This document shows positions 27,384 to 35,872 of a stretch of DNA of 64,000 bases, in pieces (the first letter of the stretch is position 1; every line of letters begins with the position of its first letter). Under the pieces are notes generated by a model, which ran no database searches, was not told where the DNA came from, and saw only the letters and a program-made list of their open reading frames with translations. Source of the stretch: Nocardia bovistercoris (lineage in GTDB: Bacteria; Actinomycetota; Actinomycetes; Mycobacteriales; Mycobacteriaceae). Where the stretch lies: NCBI RefSeq assembly GCF_015674855.1, contig NZ_JADMLG010000006.1, positions 297,689 to 361,688 on the forward strand, in the 5' to 3' direction. The position numbers and the translations under genes are program-made.

Positions 27384-28387
27384 TGTCGAAACGTTCGCTG
27401 CTCCTACGGCTCGTTGTCGCCGCCGTGCTCACCGTCGTCATCGTGACGGGGATCCTGCGCGTCATCGATGCACCGGTGACCGGGGACGTCGACACCTACA
27501 CCGCCGAATTCACCGATGTCAACGGGCTGCGCTCGGGTGACGACGTGCGCGTCTACGGATTCAGGGTCGGCAAGGTGGTGACGGTCGAACTCGACGGATC
27601 GCTCGCGCGGGTCCGCTTCACGGTCGCGCGGGATCGTCCGGTGTTCGACGAGTCCAGGATCGCGGTCCGATTCCAGGATCTCACCGGCTTCCGCTATCTC
27701 GCCGTCCAGCAGCCCGAACAACCCGGCTCGCGCCGAGACCCCGGCGCTGTGATCGGTATCGACCGCACGGTTCCCGCCTTCGACGTCACCACGCTGTTCA
27801 ACGGCCTACAGCCCGTTCTCGCGCAACTCTCGCCGGAACAGATCAATCGGTTCGCCTCGAACATGCTCGCGGTGCTGGAAGGCGACGGAACCGGACTCGG
27901 TCCTGCACTGGACGCGATCGGTGAACTGAGCAAACATGTTTCGGACCGACAAGCGCTGATCACGCTGCTGGTGAGCAACCTCGGGCAGGTGTCCGAGCAC
28001 CTCGGCGGCAAATCCGCGAACGCGATGGCGTTGCTGGCCAACCTGACCGCGCTGTTCGCCACCCTGACCGAGAAGCTCAGCGGATTGGTCGATTTCGCGA
28101 ACATCATCCCGGCGGTGCTGACACCACTGCGCGACATCCTGAAGGTGCTCGGCATCACCGGCCTACCCGACCGAGATCTGGACAGGCTGCTGCGCAACGC
28201 GTTTCCCGCGCCGCAGCAGGCCGCCGAGGTGCTCGGCAGGTTGCCCGGTGTGCTCCAGACGCTGGCCTCGACCGTGCCGGTGACCGGACCCGAAGCCGCA
28301 GTGTCCAGTTCCCACGGTGTCGCCGTGGCCCCCGCACCGCTGCAAGTATTCATCGCCGGACAAGGGGTAAGACTGTGCAACTCGTGA
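27383..28387 (+). CDS. mceB: Mce family protein MceB
   Basis: This 334-residue protein has an N-terminal membrane segment (LLLRLVVAAVLTVVIVTGIL), the MCE domain NGLRSGDDVRVYGFRVGKVVTVEL, the MceB-type ALLTPEQINRFAS-like segment (QLSPEQINRFASNML), and a C-terminal Cys (VRLCNS). ATG overlaps the mceA stop as TGATG; a GTG one codon earlier is possible. Translationally coupled within the operon. Confidence 0.9.
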   Translation: MSKRSLLLRLVVAAVLTVVIVTGILRVIDAPVTGDVDTYTAEFTDVNGLRSGDDVRVYGFRVGKVVTVELDGSLARVRFTVARDRPVFDESRIAVRFQDLTGFRYLAVQQPEQPGSRRDPGAVIGIDRTVPAFDVTTLFNGLQPVLAQLSPEQINRFASNMLAVLEGDGTGLGPALDAIGELSKHVSDRQALITLLVSNLGQVSEHLGGKSANAMALLANLTALFATLTEKLSGLVDFANIIPAVLTPLRDILKVLGITGLPDRDLDRLLRNAFPAPQQAAEVLGRLPGVLQTLASTVPVTGPEAAVSSSHGVAVAPAPLQVFIAGQGVRLCNS

Positions 28388-29409
28388 GTCGGTCCCGGCC
28401 GCGGCGTCGTCGTGCCGGTGACCCGCGGCGCTCCGACACCGTCGCCGCGGATCTGCGTTGGGGATTGGCGGGATTCGGCTGTGTCATCGCTCTCGTCGTC
28501 GCGATCGGCGGGGTTCGCGTCCTCGGCGGCGCGAGCGAGCACCTCTACACCGCCGACATGAGTGAAGCGGGATTCATCCGAGTCGGGGACGACGTCCGGG
28601 TCGCTGGCATCCCCGTCGGCGAGGTGCGCTCGCTGAGCTTGCGCTCGGATCGGGTCCGTGTCGAATTCAGCGTCGCCGACACGGTTTTCGTCGGCAGCCG
28701 GACCACGCTCGCGGTCCGCATGCTGACCGTCGTCGGCGGCTACTACCTGGCCGTGCTGCCCGACGGCGCCGAACCACTCGGGTCCGATGTCATCGCCCCC
28801 GAACAAGTGCGACTGCCCTACAACCTCACCCAGGTGTTCCAGGACGCGATCGAGCCGGTACGTCGGATCGATTCCGGTGAGCTACGCCGCAGTCTCGACG
28901 CCGTGGCCACCTCCCTCGACGCGGGCCCCGGCTCCCTCGCGGCTGTCCTCGACGCGACACAAGTACTGGCCACCACCCTGGATCGGCAGAACGCCGATAT
29001 CTCCCGCACGCTGACGGTCGCCGACGAGTACCTCACGGCGATGGACGCGAACACCGAGACCATGGGCAGGCTGCTCAGCACCTTCGCCACCTTGGAGACG
29101 ATCATCGCCGACAACCATGTCCAGGTCGGTCGGGTACTCGACGATCTGGCCGCGGTGCTGCACGGCCTGACCCCGCTCGGACGCGCGTGGGACGCGTCCT
29201 TGCGTGAGCGAGCACAGCCGTTGGCCGCGGCGGTTCCGCGGCTCGAGGAATTGGCCGCCCGTTTGGGCGCTCTACTGGAGTCGCTGCGATCGTTCGAGCA
29301 GCGCCTACTCACGGTGGCGTCTCCGCAAGGCGGCCTGGCGATCGACCAGTCGGCGGCAACGCTGCGGGTGGGCGGCATCTGTGTGCCGATCCCGGGAGGG
29401 AACTGCTGA
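28375..29409 (+). CDS. mceC: Mce family protein MceC
   Basis: This 344-residue protein has a basic N-terminus (RSRPRRRRAGDPRRS), one membrane span (28-48), the MCE domain VGDDVRVAGIPVGEVRSL and a long helical region. GTG start overlaps mceB by 13 nt, with AAGGGG 7 nt upstream. Contains the MceC-like LPYNLTQVFQDAIEPVRRI helix and ends ICVPIPGGNC. Confidence 0.9.
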   Translation: MQLVSRSRPRRRRAGDPRRSDTVAADLRWGLAGFGCVIALVVAIGGVRVLGGASEHLYTADMSEAGFIRVGDDVRVAGIPVGEVRSLSLRSDRVRVEFSVADTVFVGSRTTLAVRMLTVVGGYYLAVLPDGAEPLGSDVIAPEQVRLPYNLTQVFQDAIEPVRRIDSGELRRSLDAVATSLDAGPGSLAAVLDATQVLATTLDRQNADISRTLTVADEYLTAMDANTETMGRLLSTFATLETIIADNHVQVGRVLDDLAAVLHGLTPLGRAWDASLRERAQPLAAAVPRLEELAARLGALLESLRSFEQRLLTVASPQGGLAIDQSAATLRVGGICVPIPGGNC

Positions 29410-30500
29410 TGCTGAAACGCCTGCTGGGAGCCAGGGGATTCATGTCCGCGGCAGTGGTGCTCACGGTCGTCGTGATCGCCGTGGTCGGGTTCCGCCTCGC
29501 GCGGCCGACTCCCGAGATGCGCGGGTACTGCGCGGAAATGCCGGACAGCATCGGGCTGTATGTCGGAAGCGCCGTCACCGTGCTCGGGGTGCCGATCGGG
29601 CGCGTCACCTCGATCAGACCCAACGGCGGCACCGCGCACGTCGAGTTCTCGATTCCGGCCCAGCGTCGACTTCCGACGGACGTGGGAGCGGTGACCGTCA
29701 GCGACAGTATCGTCGCCGACCGCAAATTGGCTCTCATCGGACCGGAACCCTCAGGCCCCGAATGGGATTCCGGCCGGTGTATCACCAACACGCTGACACC
29801 GCGGAGTCTGTCGCAGACCTTCGACGCCCTCAGCGAACTCGTCGCGCAACTCGACGGCGGCGACGCGACCACCCGACCCGGAGCCCTGAACGCGCTGGCC
29901 GAGGCCACCGCCGGATCCGCCGAGTCGATCAATACCCTGATCCTGCGACTGGGCAGCGCGCTGGACGCCCCGGACGCGGCGATCGGACATCTCGGCGCCC
30001 TCCTCGACAGAATGGCCGAACTGGCGCGCAAGGCCAACCTGCGCTGGCCCGAGATCGAGACCTCGGTCTCCGGACTGCCCCGGGCGTTCATCGATATCAA
30101 CGAGCACATCATCGCGCCGATCGAATTGCTGGTCGACAGCATCGCCGAAGTGTTGCCGCAGGGCAACGACCTGATCAGGATGCTCGGATCGCCGGGCCTG
30201 CGGGCCATCGATGGCTTCTCGAATCTGCCGCGACTGTTGTCGGTCGGCATCGGCTCATTGACGGAGATCGTCCGGATGACACCCGCGATCACGACCGCCT
30301 TCGCGACCGCAGTCGATCCCGCCACCGGCCAAGTGGTCACCGGATACACCCCCGCCCACCTCGAGTTGCCGCAACACGAGGCGAGCGCCGTCTGCGCGGC
30401 GCTGCGTTCGATCACCGAACAGCAGTGCCGAGTCTCCGCGACCGGAGCCACCGAAATCCCCGCCCTACCCCTGCTGTTGGAAGCGGTGAGCGCCCGATGA
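29409..30500 (+). CDS. mceD: Mce family protein MceD
   Basis: This 363-residue protein has an N-terminal span (SAAVVLTVVVIAVVGF), a short MCE domain (VGSAVTVLGVPIGRVTSI) and a helical tail. A VTVSDSIVADRKLALIG strand matches the MceD pattern (SIVxDRxVxL). ATG overlaps the mceC stop. Confidence 0.9.
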   Translation: MLKRLLGARGFMSAAVVLTVVVIAVVGFRLARPTPEMRGYCAEMPDSIGLYVGSAVTVLGVPIGRVTSIRPNGGTAHVEFSIPAQRRLPTDVGAVTVSDSIVADRKLALIGPEPSGPEWDSGRCITNTLTPRSLSQTFDALSELVAQLDGGDATTRPGALNALAEATAGSAESINTLILRLGSALDAPDAAIGHLGALLDRMAELARKANLRWPEIETSVSGLPRAFIDINEHIIAPIELLVDSIAEVLPQGNDLIRMLGSPGLRAIDGFSNLPRLLSVGIGSLTEIVRMTPAITTAFATAVDPATGQVVTGYTPAHLELPQHEASAVCAALRSITEQQCRVSATGATEIPALPLLLEAVSAR

Positions 30501-31588
30501 GAACGTTCACGACCCACCGCGCCCGGCCGGGAACGCGGGTCGCCCTGATCGCCGTGTTGATGTCGATCGCCACCGGCTGCGGCTTCCAACCGGCGCAGGT
30601 GCCGATACCCGGCAGCGGACCCGGTGGCCCCACCTATCGTCTGCACGTCGAGTTCGCCGACATCTTGAATCTGCCGCAAGGAGCCCCGGTCATCGCCGAC
30701 GGGGTGGAAATCGGACAGTTGACGGGATTGCGAATCGTCGATCCGGCCGCCGGAGTCGACGGTCGTCCCGGTCGACCCGGACACGTCGTGGCCGACCTCG
30801 CCATCCGCGACTCCGTGCGACTGGCATCCGGTACGACGGCGGGTTTGCGGCAGGCTACGCCACTGGGTGCGGTGTACATCGCACTCACCACACCGACGAA
30901 CGCCACATCGAACCGTCTGGAATCCGACGCGACCATCCCGCTCGCCGACACCGATCCGGCCCCGCCCATCGAAGACATCCTCGCCGGGCTTGCGGCATTC
31001 GTGAACGGCGGGGCGATCACCGACCTCCAGCACATCGTCGGACGATTCAACGCGATCCTGCCCGACGACACCACCGAGACCGCGCGCGTCGCCTCGGATC
31101 TCGGCGCCGATCTGACCGACCTGGCCGACCATCTCGACTCCGTCGACACCGTGCTGAACGGGATGCGGGCGACCATCGACGAGGGAATCCTGCGCAACGC
31201 GACCACCATCGACGAACTGCTGACCCCCTGGGGAGTGCAACACACCACCGACGGCGTCAACGCCTCCATCCAGGTGCTCTACATGTTGACCGCCCTCGGC
31301 CCGATCGGCGACAACGCGGTCTGGGCGGCGCCACTGGTGAACTCACTCGACGGGGCGGCCCGCGCGGTCGTGCCGATGCTCTTCGGCGCCCATCCCCTCG
31401 ACGCGGGCACGCCGTCGAATCTGGGGAAACTGACCGATCTGATCCAGAACAAGGTCATCCCCTTCACCGAGCACGGCCCGAAGATCGACGTCCTCGATGT
31501 CACGGTCGCCGACGATTCGACATCCTCGCGTTCCGCGCAGACCGATCGCATCCTCGACACCCTTCGCATGATCGGAGTACTGCGATGA
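30497..31588 (+). CDS. mceE: Mce family lipoprotein MceE
   Basis: This 363-residue MCE protein is expected to be lipid-modified, as MceE (LprK-type) proteins usually are. The N-terminal signal ends in IATGC with Cys28 as the likely lipidated residue; the -3 residue is Ala rather than Leu, so the lipobox is imperfect. MCE domain follows at LPQGAPVIADGVEIGQLTGL. ATGA overlap with mceD. Anchors the Mce complex on the outer face of the plasma membrane. Confidence 0.9.
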   Translation: MRTFTTHRARPGTRVALIAVLMSIATGCGFQPAQVPIPGSGPGGPTYRLHVEFADILNLPQGAPVIADGVEIGQLTGLRIVDPAAGVDGRPGRPGHVVADLAIRDSVRLASGTTAGLRQATPLGAVYIALTTPTNATSNRLESDATIPLADTDPAPPIEDILAGLAAFVNGGAITDLQHIVGRFNAILPDDTTETARVASDLGADLTDLADHLDSVDTVLNGMRATIDEGILRNATTIDELLTPWGVQHTTDGVNASIQVLYMLTALGPIGDNAVWAAPLVNSLDGAARAVVPMLFGAHPLDAGTPSNLGKLTDLIQNKVIPFTEHGPKIDVLDVTVADDSTSSRSAQTDRILDTLRMIGVLR

Positions 31589-32541
31589 CCGCCCGATCAC
31601 TGTTCTCGCTGGCCTCGGTCGGCCTCGTGCTGGTCCTCGGCGTCACCTACATGACCACGAACGTGCTCGGCATCGATCCGAGGCGGCACTACATCAGCGT
31701 GGAATTGCGACTCGACAATTCCGGCGGCCTCGGCGCCGACGCACCTGTCCTGCTCAAAGGCACCCGGGTCGGTCACGTCGACGCGGTCCGCCGACACGAT
31801 CGAAAGGTACAGGTGGGCCTGCGTATCGACAGCCGCTACCGCATTCCGGTCTCGAGCCTGGTTCGGATCGAACAACTGTCCGCCCTCGGCGAGCCCTACG
31901 TCGAATTCGATCCCGCCGACGACCGCGGCCCCTATCTCGAGGACGGCCGAACGGTGTCCGCCGACCGAACACGAGCCCCCGCGACCATCACCACCCTGTC
32001 GGTGCGGATGGTCGAGCTACTCGACGGGATCGACCCGGACGCGATGGCGCAGCTGGTCGGCACCTTTCAGCGTGCGCTCGCCGGCACCGACGCCGCCATG
32101 GCGACACTGCGCCGTTCGGCGGCGCTGCTGGCGGCGACCATCCTCAGCCGCAAGGACTCCGTTCGCCGAATGCTGGCCGACATCCAGTCCATGGGAACCG
32201 ACATCGCCTGGCTCGGACCGTCATTGGCCGAAGCGGGTCCGCAATTCGGACGCTTCGGCGAAGCGTTGAGCACCGTCATCCAATCGGCGTCGGAATTCAT
32301 CGAAGCCCGCCCGACCTCCGACTACTTCACCGGCGACGGAATGGTGCCGTTTCTCGACGAATTGACCGCACTCGTCGAAGAACTCGGGCCGGAGGTCGCG
32401 CGCACCGTCCCCGCGCTGCTTCCGACACTCACCGAGGCGGTCGCCCATACCCCCGCCATCGATATCAGCGACCTGATCCGCCAAGCCCTGCTCGGGGTGA
32501 GCGACGACGGCGCGCTGCGATTCCGCATCGCCATCAAATGA
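31585..32541 (+). CDS. mceF: Mce family protein MceF
   Basis: This 318-residue protein has an N-terminal span (LFSLASVGLVLVLGVTYM), the MCE domain GADAPVLLKGTRVGHVDAV and a helical tail. Start overlaps the mceE stop (ATGA). It completes the A-F set. It is shorter than many MceF proteins and lacks a long Pro-rich C-terminal tail. Confidence 0.9.
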   Translation: MTARSLFSLASVGLVLVLGVTYMTTNVLGIDPRRHYISVELRLDNSGGLGADAPVLLKGTRVGHVDAVRRHDRKVQVGLRIDSRYRIPVSSLVRIEQLSALGEPYVEFDPADDRGPYLEDGRTVSADRTRAPATITTLSVRMVELLDGIDPDAMAQLVGTFQRALAGTDAAMATLRRSAALLAATILSRKDSVRRMLADIQSMGTDIAWLGPSLAEAGPQFGRFGEALSTVIQSASEFIEARPTSDYFTGDGMVPFLDELTALVEELGPEVARTVPALLPTLTEAVAHTPAIDISDLIRQALLGVSDDGALRFRIAIK

Positions 32542-32569
32542 CCCCGCCGCCTCGGAAGGAACATCGACC

Positions 32570-33175
32570 ATGAACACGGCTGCCACCGTACCGACCGAAA
32601 CCACGAAGACCAGTGACGACGAACCGGCCCCGAAGTCCACGCCACCCGCCGCGCGCACCCTGTCGCTGCGGTGGTCCACCATCGTGATCTCGGCCGCGCT
32701 CGTCGTTCTGCTGGCGGCGGTGGTGACCCTCGGCTCGTTGTACTGGTCGGCGCGCTCCACGATCGCCGATCGCGACGCACACGCCGCCGCCGAACAACGC
32801 GCCGAGAAGATCGCCACCGACTATGCCGTGGGGGCGTCGACCATCGAATATCGTGATCTCCCAGCCTGGTTCGTCCGACTCAAATCCGGCACGAGCCCCC
32901 AACTCGGCGCGAAGTTCGACGCCACCTCACCCCAGCTCGAACAGATCCTGCTGCCACTGCGATGGACGTCGAAGGCGACACCGCTCTCGGCCACCGTCCT
33001 CTCCGAGTCCGGCGGGATCTACACCGTGAACGCCTATCTCGACGTGACATCGACCAGCGCGCAGACGCCCGACGGAACCCACGCCACCGTCACCTACTCC
33101 GTCGTCGTCGACAGCAACGCCGACTGGAAGATCACCGACGTCGGCGGTCTGCAAGCGGCGTTGCCCGCCAAGTGA
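32570..33175 (+). CDS. Mce-associated membrane protein
   Basis: This 201-residue protein has a Thr/Pro-rich cytoplasmic N-terminus, one membrane helix (about 42-66, IVISAALVVLLAAVVTLGSLYW) and a periplasmic domain of about 130 residues with the fold and size of Mas proteins (NTF2-like) found after mceF. These proteins are thought to stabilise the Mce complex; the role is from family knowledge. It is 28 bp after mceF, with AAGGA upstream, and ends the operon. The next gene is convergent. Confidence 0.82.
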   Translation: MNTAATVPTETTKTSDDEPAPKSTPPAARTLSLRWSTIVISAALVVLLAAVVTLGSLYWSARSTIADRDAHAAAEQRAEKIATDYAVGASTIEYRDLPAWFVRLKSGTSPQLGAKFDATSPQLEQILLPLRWTSKATPLSATVLSESGGIYTVNAYLDVTSTSAQTPDGTHATVTYSVVVDSNADWKITDVGGLQAALPAK

Positions 33176-33221
33176 TCACCCATCTCGACAGTGGTGTGCT
33201 CCTGCGTCGGCGACGGATCGT

Positions 33222-33743
33222 TCAGCCGGGCGCTTCGGTCCGGCGCATCGGATCGGGAACCGACGGCTCCGGTTCGCCACCGAGTTTGCGCAGCGTGGCG
33301 ATACAGGCGTGCAACTCCTCCAGCGATACCCCCGATGCCTTGGCCCGGAAGAACGATTGCAGACCACGCAACGATTCCTGTTGCGCGGCAAGACCTCGCG
33401 GGGTCACCTCCAGTCTGATGACCCGACGATCGGCGGGCGAGGCCGTGCGCCGCAACAATCCGGCGACCACGAGTTTCTCCACATCGGAGGTGATCGTGCT
33501 CGGCAGCACGGCCAGATATTCGGCCAACAGTTTCGGGCGGTCCAGACCCGCGAAGACGAGAAAGAGGATGCCGAGCGCGCGTTCGGAGATCCCGTTCCTC
33601 CGCGCCACCGGCAGGGTCATGTTCGCGATCACCCGCCGGATATCGGTCACGGCGCCGAGCAGCTCGATGATGTCGTTCTCGCCCGCGGCGCCCATGGAGT
33701 CGGTCACGGACGGGCAGCCTACTCCATAATTCGAACTGTTCAT
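33222..33743 (-). CDS. MarR-family transcriptional regulator
   Basis: This 173-residue protein has a MarR winged helix (about 52-117): LAEYLAVLPSTITSDVEKLVVAGLLRR followed by the wing ASPADRRVIRLEVTPRG with the conserved DRR. ATG at 33743 has no strong ribosome site; GTG at 33707 is an alternative. The ATG lies inside one of two direct repeats GAACTRTTCAT, which suggests tight autoregulation. It is divergent from, and likely controls, the AveC-AAA-VWA-GMC set. Confidence 0.85.
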   Translation of the reverse strand: MNSSNYGVGCPSVTDSMGAAGENDIIELLGAVTDIRRVIANMTLPVARRNGISERALGILFLVFAGLDRPKLLAEYLAVLPSTITSDVEKLVVAGLLRRTASPADRRVIRLEVTPRGLAAQQESLRGLQSFFRAKASGVSLEELHACIATLRKLGGEPEPSVPDPMRRTEAPG

Positions 33744-33759
33744 TATCTGAACTATTCAT
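33733..33759. promoter_or_regulatory. Direct repeats over the MarR start, probable operator
   Basis: GAACTGTTCAT (33733-33743) and GAACTATTCAT (33749-33759) are 10-of-11 identical with a 16-bp period. They lie in an AT-rich patch between MarR (start 33743) and the AveC-like gene (start 33816). Confidence 0.55.
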
Positions 33760-33815
33760 GTTAGTCTTCTTTTCGAAGCCAGAGTCGACTCTCGCGTGGA
33801 CCACCGTGGAGCATC

Positions 33816-34952
33816 ATGAAATCTTCTGAAACACAACGAGTTCCGGCGATCGACAAGGCCGCCGCCACCCCGGGCGCCACCCGATGGTCGTGGAAAGCCT
33901 TCGCCGGGTGGATATTCGGCGCGGTCGCGGTCGTCACCGTGCTGGTGACCTCCGAGAAGCACGGACCGGCCTCCCCGGACAACCTCGACCCGGACGGAGC
34001 GGGGAAGCCGCTGCCCGTCGAGCCGCTGTTGTCCGGGTTCGACTGGGTGAACGCGGGTCAGATCGCGGCCCTGGTCCTGTTCCTGGCCACCATCGTCGCC
34101 GTGGTCTGGGGTTGGCGGCGCCATCCCGGGCATCCGGTTCTCCTGATGGTGATCGCCTCGAGCACGCTGTTCGTGCTCGACCCGTACAACAACTGGGCGA
34201 TCGGCCTGGTCTACAACCCGCGCCTGTGGCACTTCCCCCGGGACTGGCCGTGGCTCAATATATCTCCGATCATCGAGCCGCTCACCTCGTTCGTCTACGC
34301 GCCCTACATCCTGCTCCCGTACTTCGTGACGATGCCGATCCTGCGGGCCGTCCAACGACGCCGCGCTCCGGAGTCCTTCGTCTGGCGGCACCCGTTGATC
34401 TCGCTGGCGGCGCTGACCTTCGTCTGCGGGGTGATCTGGGACGCCGCCCAGGAGATCCTCCTGGTGCGCACCCAGTTCCTGACCTACACCCATGTCATCG
34501 ACTTCGGCACCCTCGACGCGGGCAAAAACAGCCAGTTCCCGTTCCTGATGGCCAGTCTGCTGATCACCGTGGTGATGATTCCCGCGTCACTGCTGCTCTA
34601 CCGCGACGACAGCGGGCGGTCACAGGCCGAGAAGATCGCCCGACGCTTCAACCTCCACACCCGCCACCCCAGGTTGGCCACCTTCCTGGTGATGGCGGTG
34701 GCGCTGAACATCGCAATGTTCAGCTTCAGCACCTCGTTCTGGGTGGTCCGCGCGACCGGCGCGGCATCCACCGTGGCCTGCCCATGGCCCTACCCGACAG
34801 CGAAGACCTGGGATCCGCACGGACTCTACGAATCCCAGGGCGCCCCCGGGCCGTTCACCGCGGGCGCCGCGAGCACCTGGCAGGTCGGACAGCCCGACGG
34901 ACGCCCGTCGCCGGTCGCCGTCGAGTCCGATCGGTGCGACCCCGACCGCTGA
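33816..34952 (+). CDS. AveC-like (spirocyclase-family) integral membrane protein
   Basis: This 378-residue polytopic membrane protein has about seven hydrophobic spans (near 28-45, 80-98, 108-122, 158-176, 193-209, 243-262, 286-304) and conserved-looking polar motifs in or between them: LDPYNNW (121-127), HFPRDWPWLN and WDAAQE (208-213). This pattern resembles actinobacterial proteins annotated as AveC-family spirocyclases, named after the avermectin protein AveC; the match is by recognition and moderate. The C-terminal 70 residues are soluble and Pro/Gly-rich. No polyketide pathway is nearby, so a spiroketal role is doubtful. A membrane enzyme or substrate-handling protein for the following GMC oxidoreductase is an alternative. 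Confidence 0.6.
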   Translation: MKSSETQRVPAIDKAAATPGATRWSWKAFAGWIFGAVAVVTVLVTSEKHGPASPDNLDPDGAGKPLPVEPLLSGFDWVNAGQIAALVLFLATIVAVVWGWRRHPGHPVLLMVIASSTLFVLDPYNNWAIGLVYNPRLWHFPRDWPWLNISPIIEPLTSFVYAPYILLPYFVTMPILRAVQRRRAPESFVWRHPLISLAALTFVCGVIWDAAQEILLVRTQFLTYTHVIDFGTLDAGKNSQFPFLMASLLITVVMIPASLLLYRDDSGRSQAEKIARRFNLHTRHPRLATFLVMAVALNIAMFSFSTSFWVVRATGAASTVACPWPYPTAKTWDPHGLYESQGAPGPFTAGAASTWQVGQPDGRPSPVAVESDRCDPDR

Positions 34953-35053
34953 CATGACGGCCCGATCCTCGTCCGTGGCCCCGGCCTCGGACCCTCGAAT
35001 CGCCGCACCCGAATCCCGAAGCTGCCGAAAGCCGTTCCGCTCGAAGAGGACTG

Positions 35054-35872
35054 ATGACACTGACCGACGACCACACTGTGCTCGCGAGCTCGAAGACGCC
35101 GTTCTACCAGGCGGTCGGCGACGAGAGGGAGGTCTTCCGCGCCGCGGCGGGCCGAGGTCTGCCGGTGCTGCTGAAGGGTCCGACGGGTTGCGGGAAGACG
35201 CGATTCGTGGAGGCGATGGCGGCCGAGCTCGGTCGCGAACTGATCACCGTGGCCGGGCACGAGGACATGACATCCGCGGATCTGGTGGGCCGTTTCCTGC
35301 TGAAGGGCGGCGAAACGGTATGGGTGGACGGGCCTTTGACGCGGGCCGTGCGCGCGGGCGCCGTCTTCTACCTGGACGAGGTGGTCGAGGCCCGCCAGGA
35401 CACCACCGTGGTGATCCATCCGCTCGCCGATCACCGTCGTGAGCTTCCGGTCGACCGGCTCGGCACGACGGTGCCCGCCGCGCCCGGGTTCCACCTGGTG
35501 ATCTCCTACAACCCCGGCTATCAGAGTGTGCTCAAGAGCCTCAAGGAATCGACGCGACAGCGGTTCGTCGCCATCGAACTCGGGTTCCCGCCGCAGGCGA
35601 TCGAGGTCGAGGTGATCGCCCACGAGGCCGGGATCGATGAACAGACCGCCCGTGTCCTGGTGACCCTCGGCAACGCCATCCGCGGTCTGGACGGGATCTC
35701 GCTGCGCGAGGTGGCCTCGACCCGGATGCTGATCCTCGCGGGCGGCCTGATCGCGGAAGGGCTGAGTCCACGCAGCGCTGTTCGGTCGGCCGTCGTACAA
35801 GCGCTGTCCGACGATCAAGACGTCAATCGCGCGCTCGGCGAACTCGTCGACGCGATCCTGCCCCGATCATGA
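35054..35872 (+). CDS. MoxR-type AAA+ ATPase, CbbQ/NorQ-like
   Basis: This 272-residue AAA+ protein has Walker A GPTGCGKT (42-49), Walker B AVFYLDEV (103-110), and the N-terminal PFYQAVGDEREVFRAAAGRGLPVLL and C-terminal SLREVASTRMLILAGGLI segments typical of the CbbQ/NorQ/NirQ group. These ATPases work with a VWA-domain partner to remodel or insert metal into a target enzyme (Rubisco, nitric oxide reductase). Its partner is the next gene, overlapping by 4 nt (ATGA). Neither Rubisco nor NO reductase is present, so the client is unknown. Confidence 0.87.
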   Translation: MTLTDDHTVLASSKTPFYQAVGDEREVFRAAAGRGLPVLLKGPTGCGKTRFVEAMAAELGRELITVAGHEDMTSADLVGRFLLKGGETVWVDGPLTRAVRAGAVFYLDEVVEARQDTTVVIHPLADHRRELPVDRLGTTVPAAPGFHLVISYNPGYQSVLKSLKESTRQRFVAIELGFPPQAIEVEVIAHEAGIDEQTARVLVTLGNAIRGLDGISLREVASTRMLILAGGLIAEGLSPRSAVRSAVVQALSDDQDVNRALGELVDAILPRS

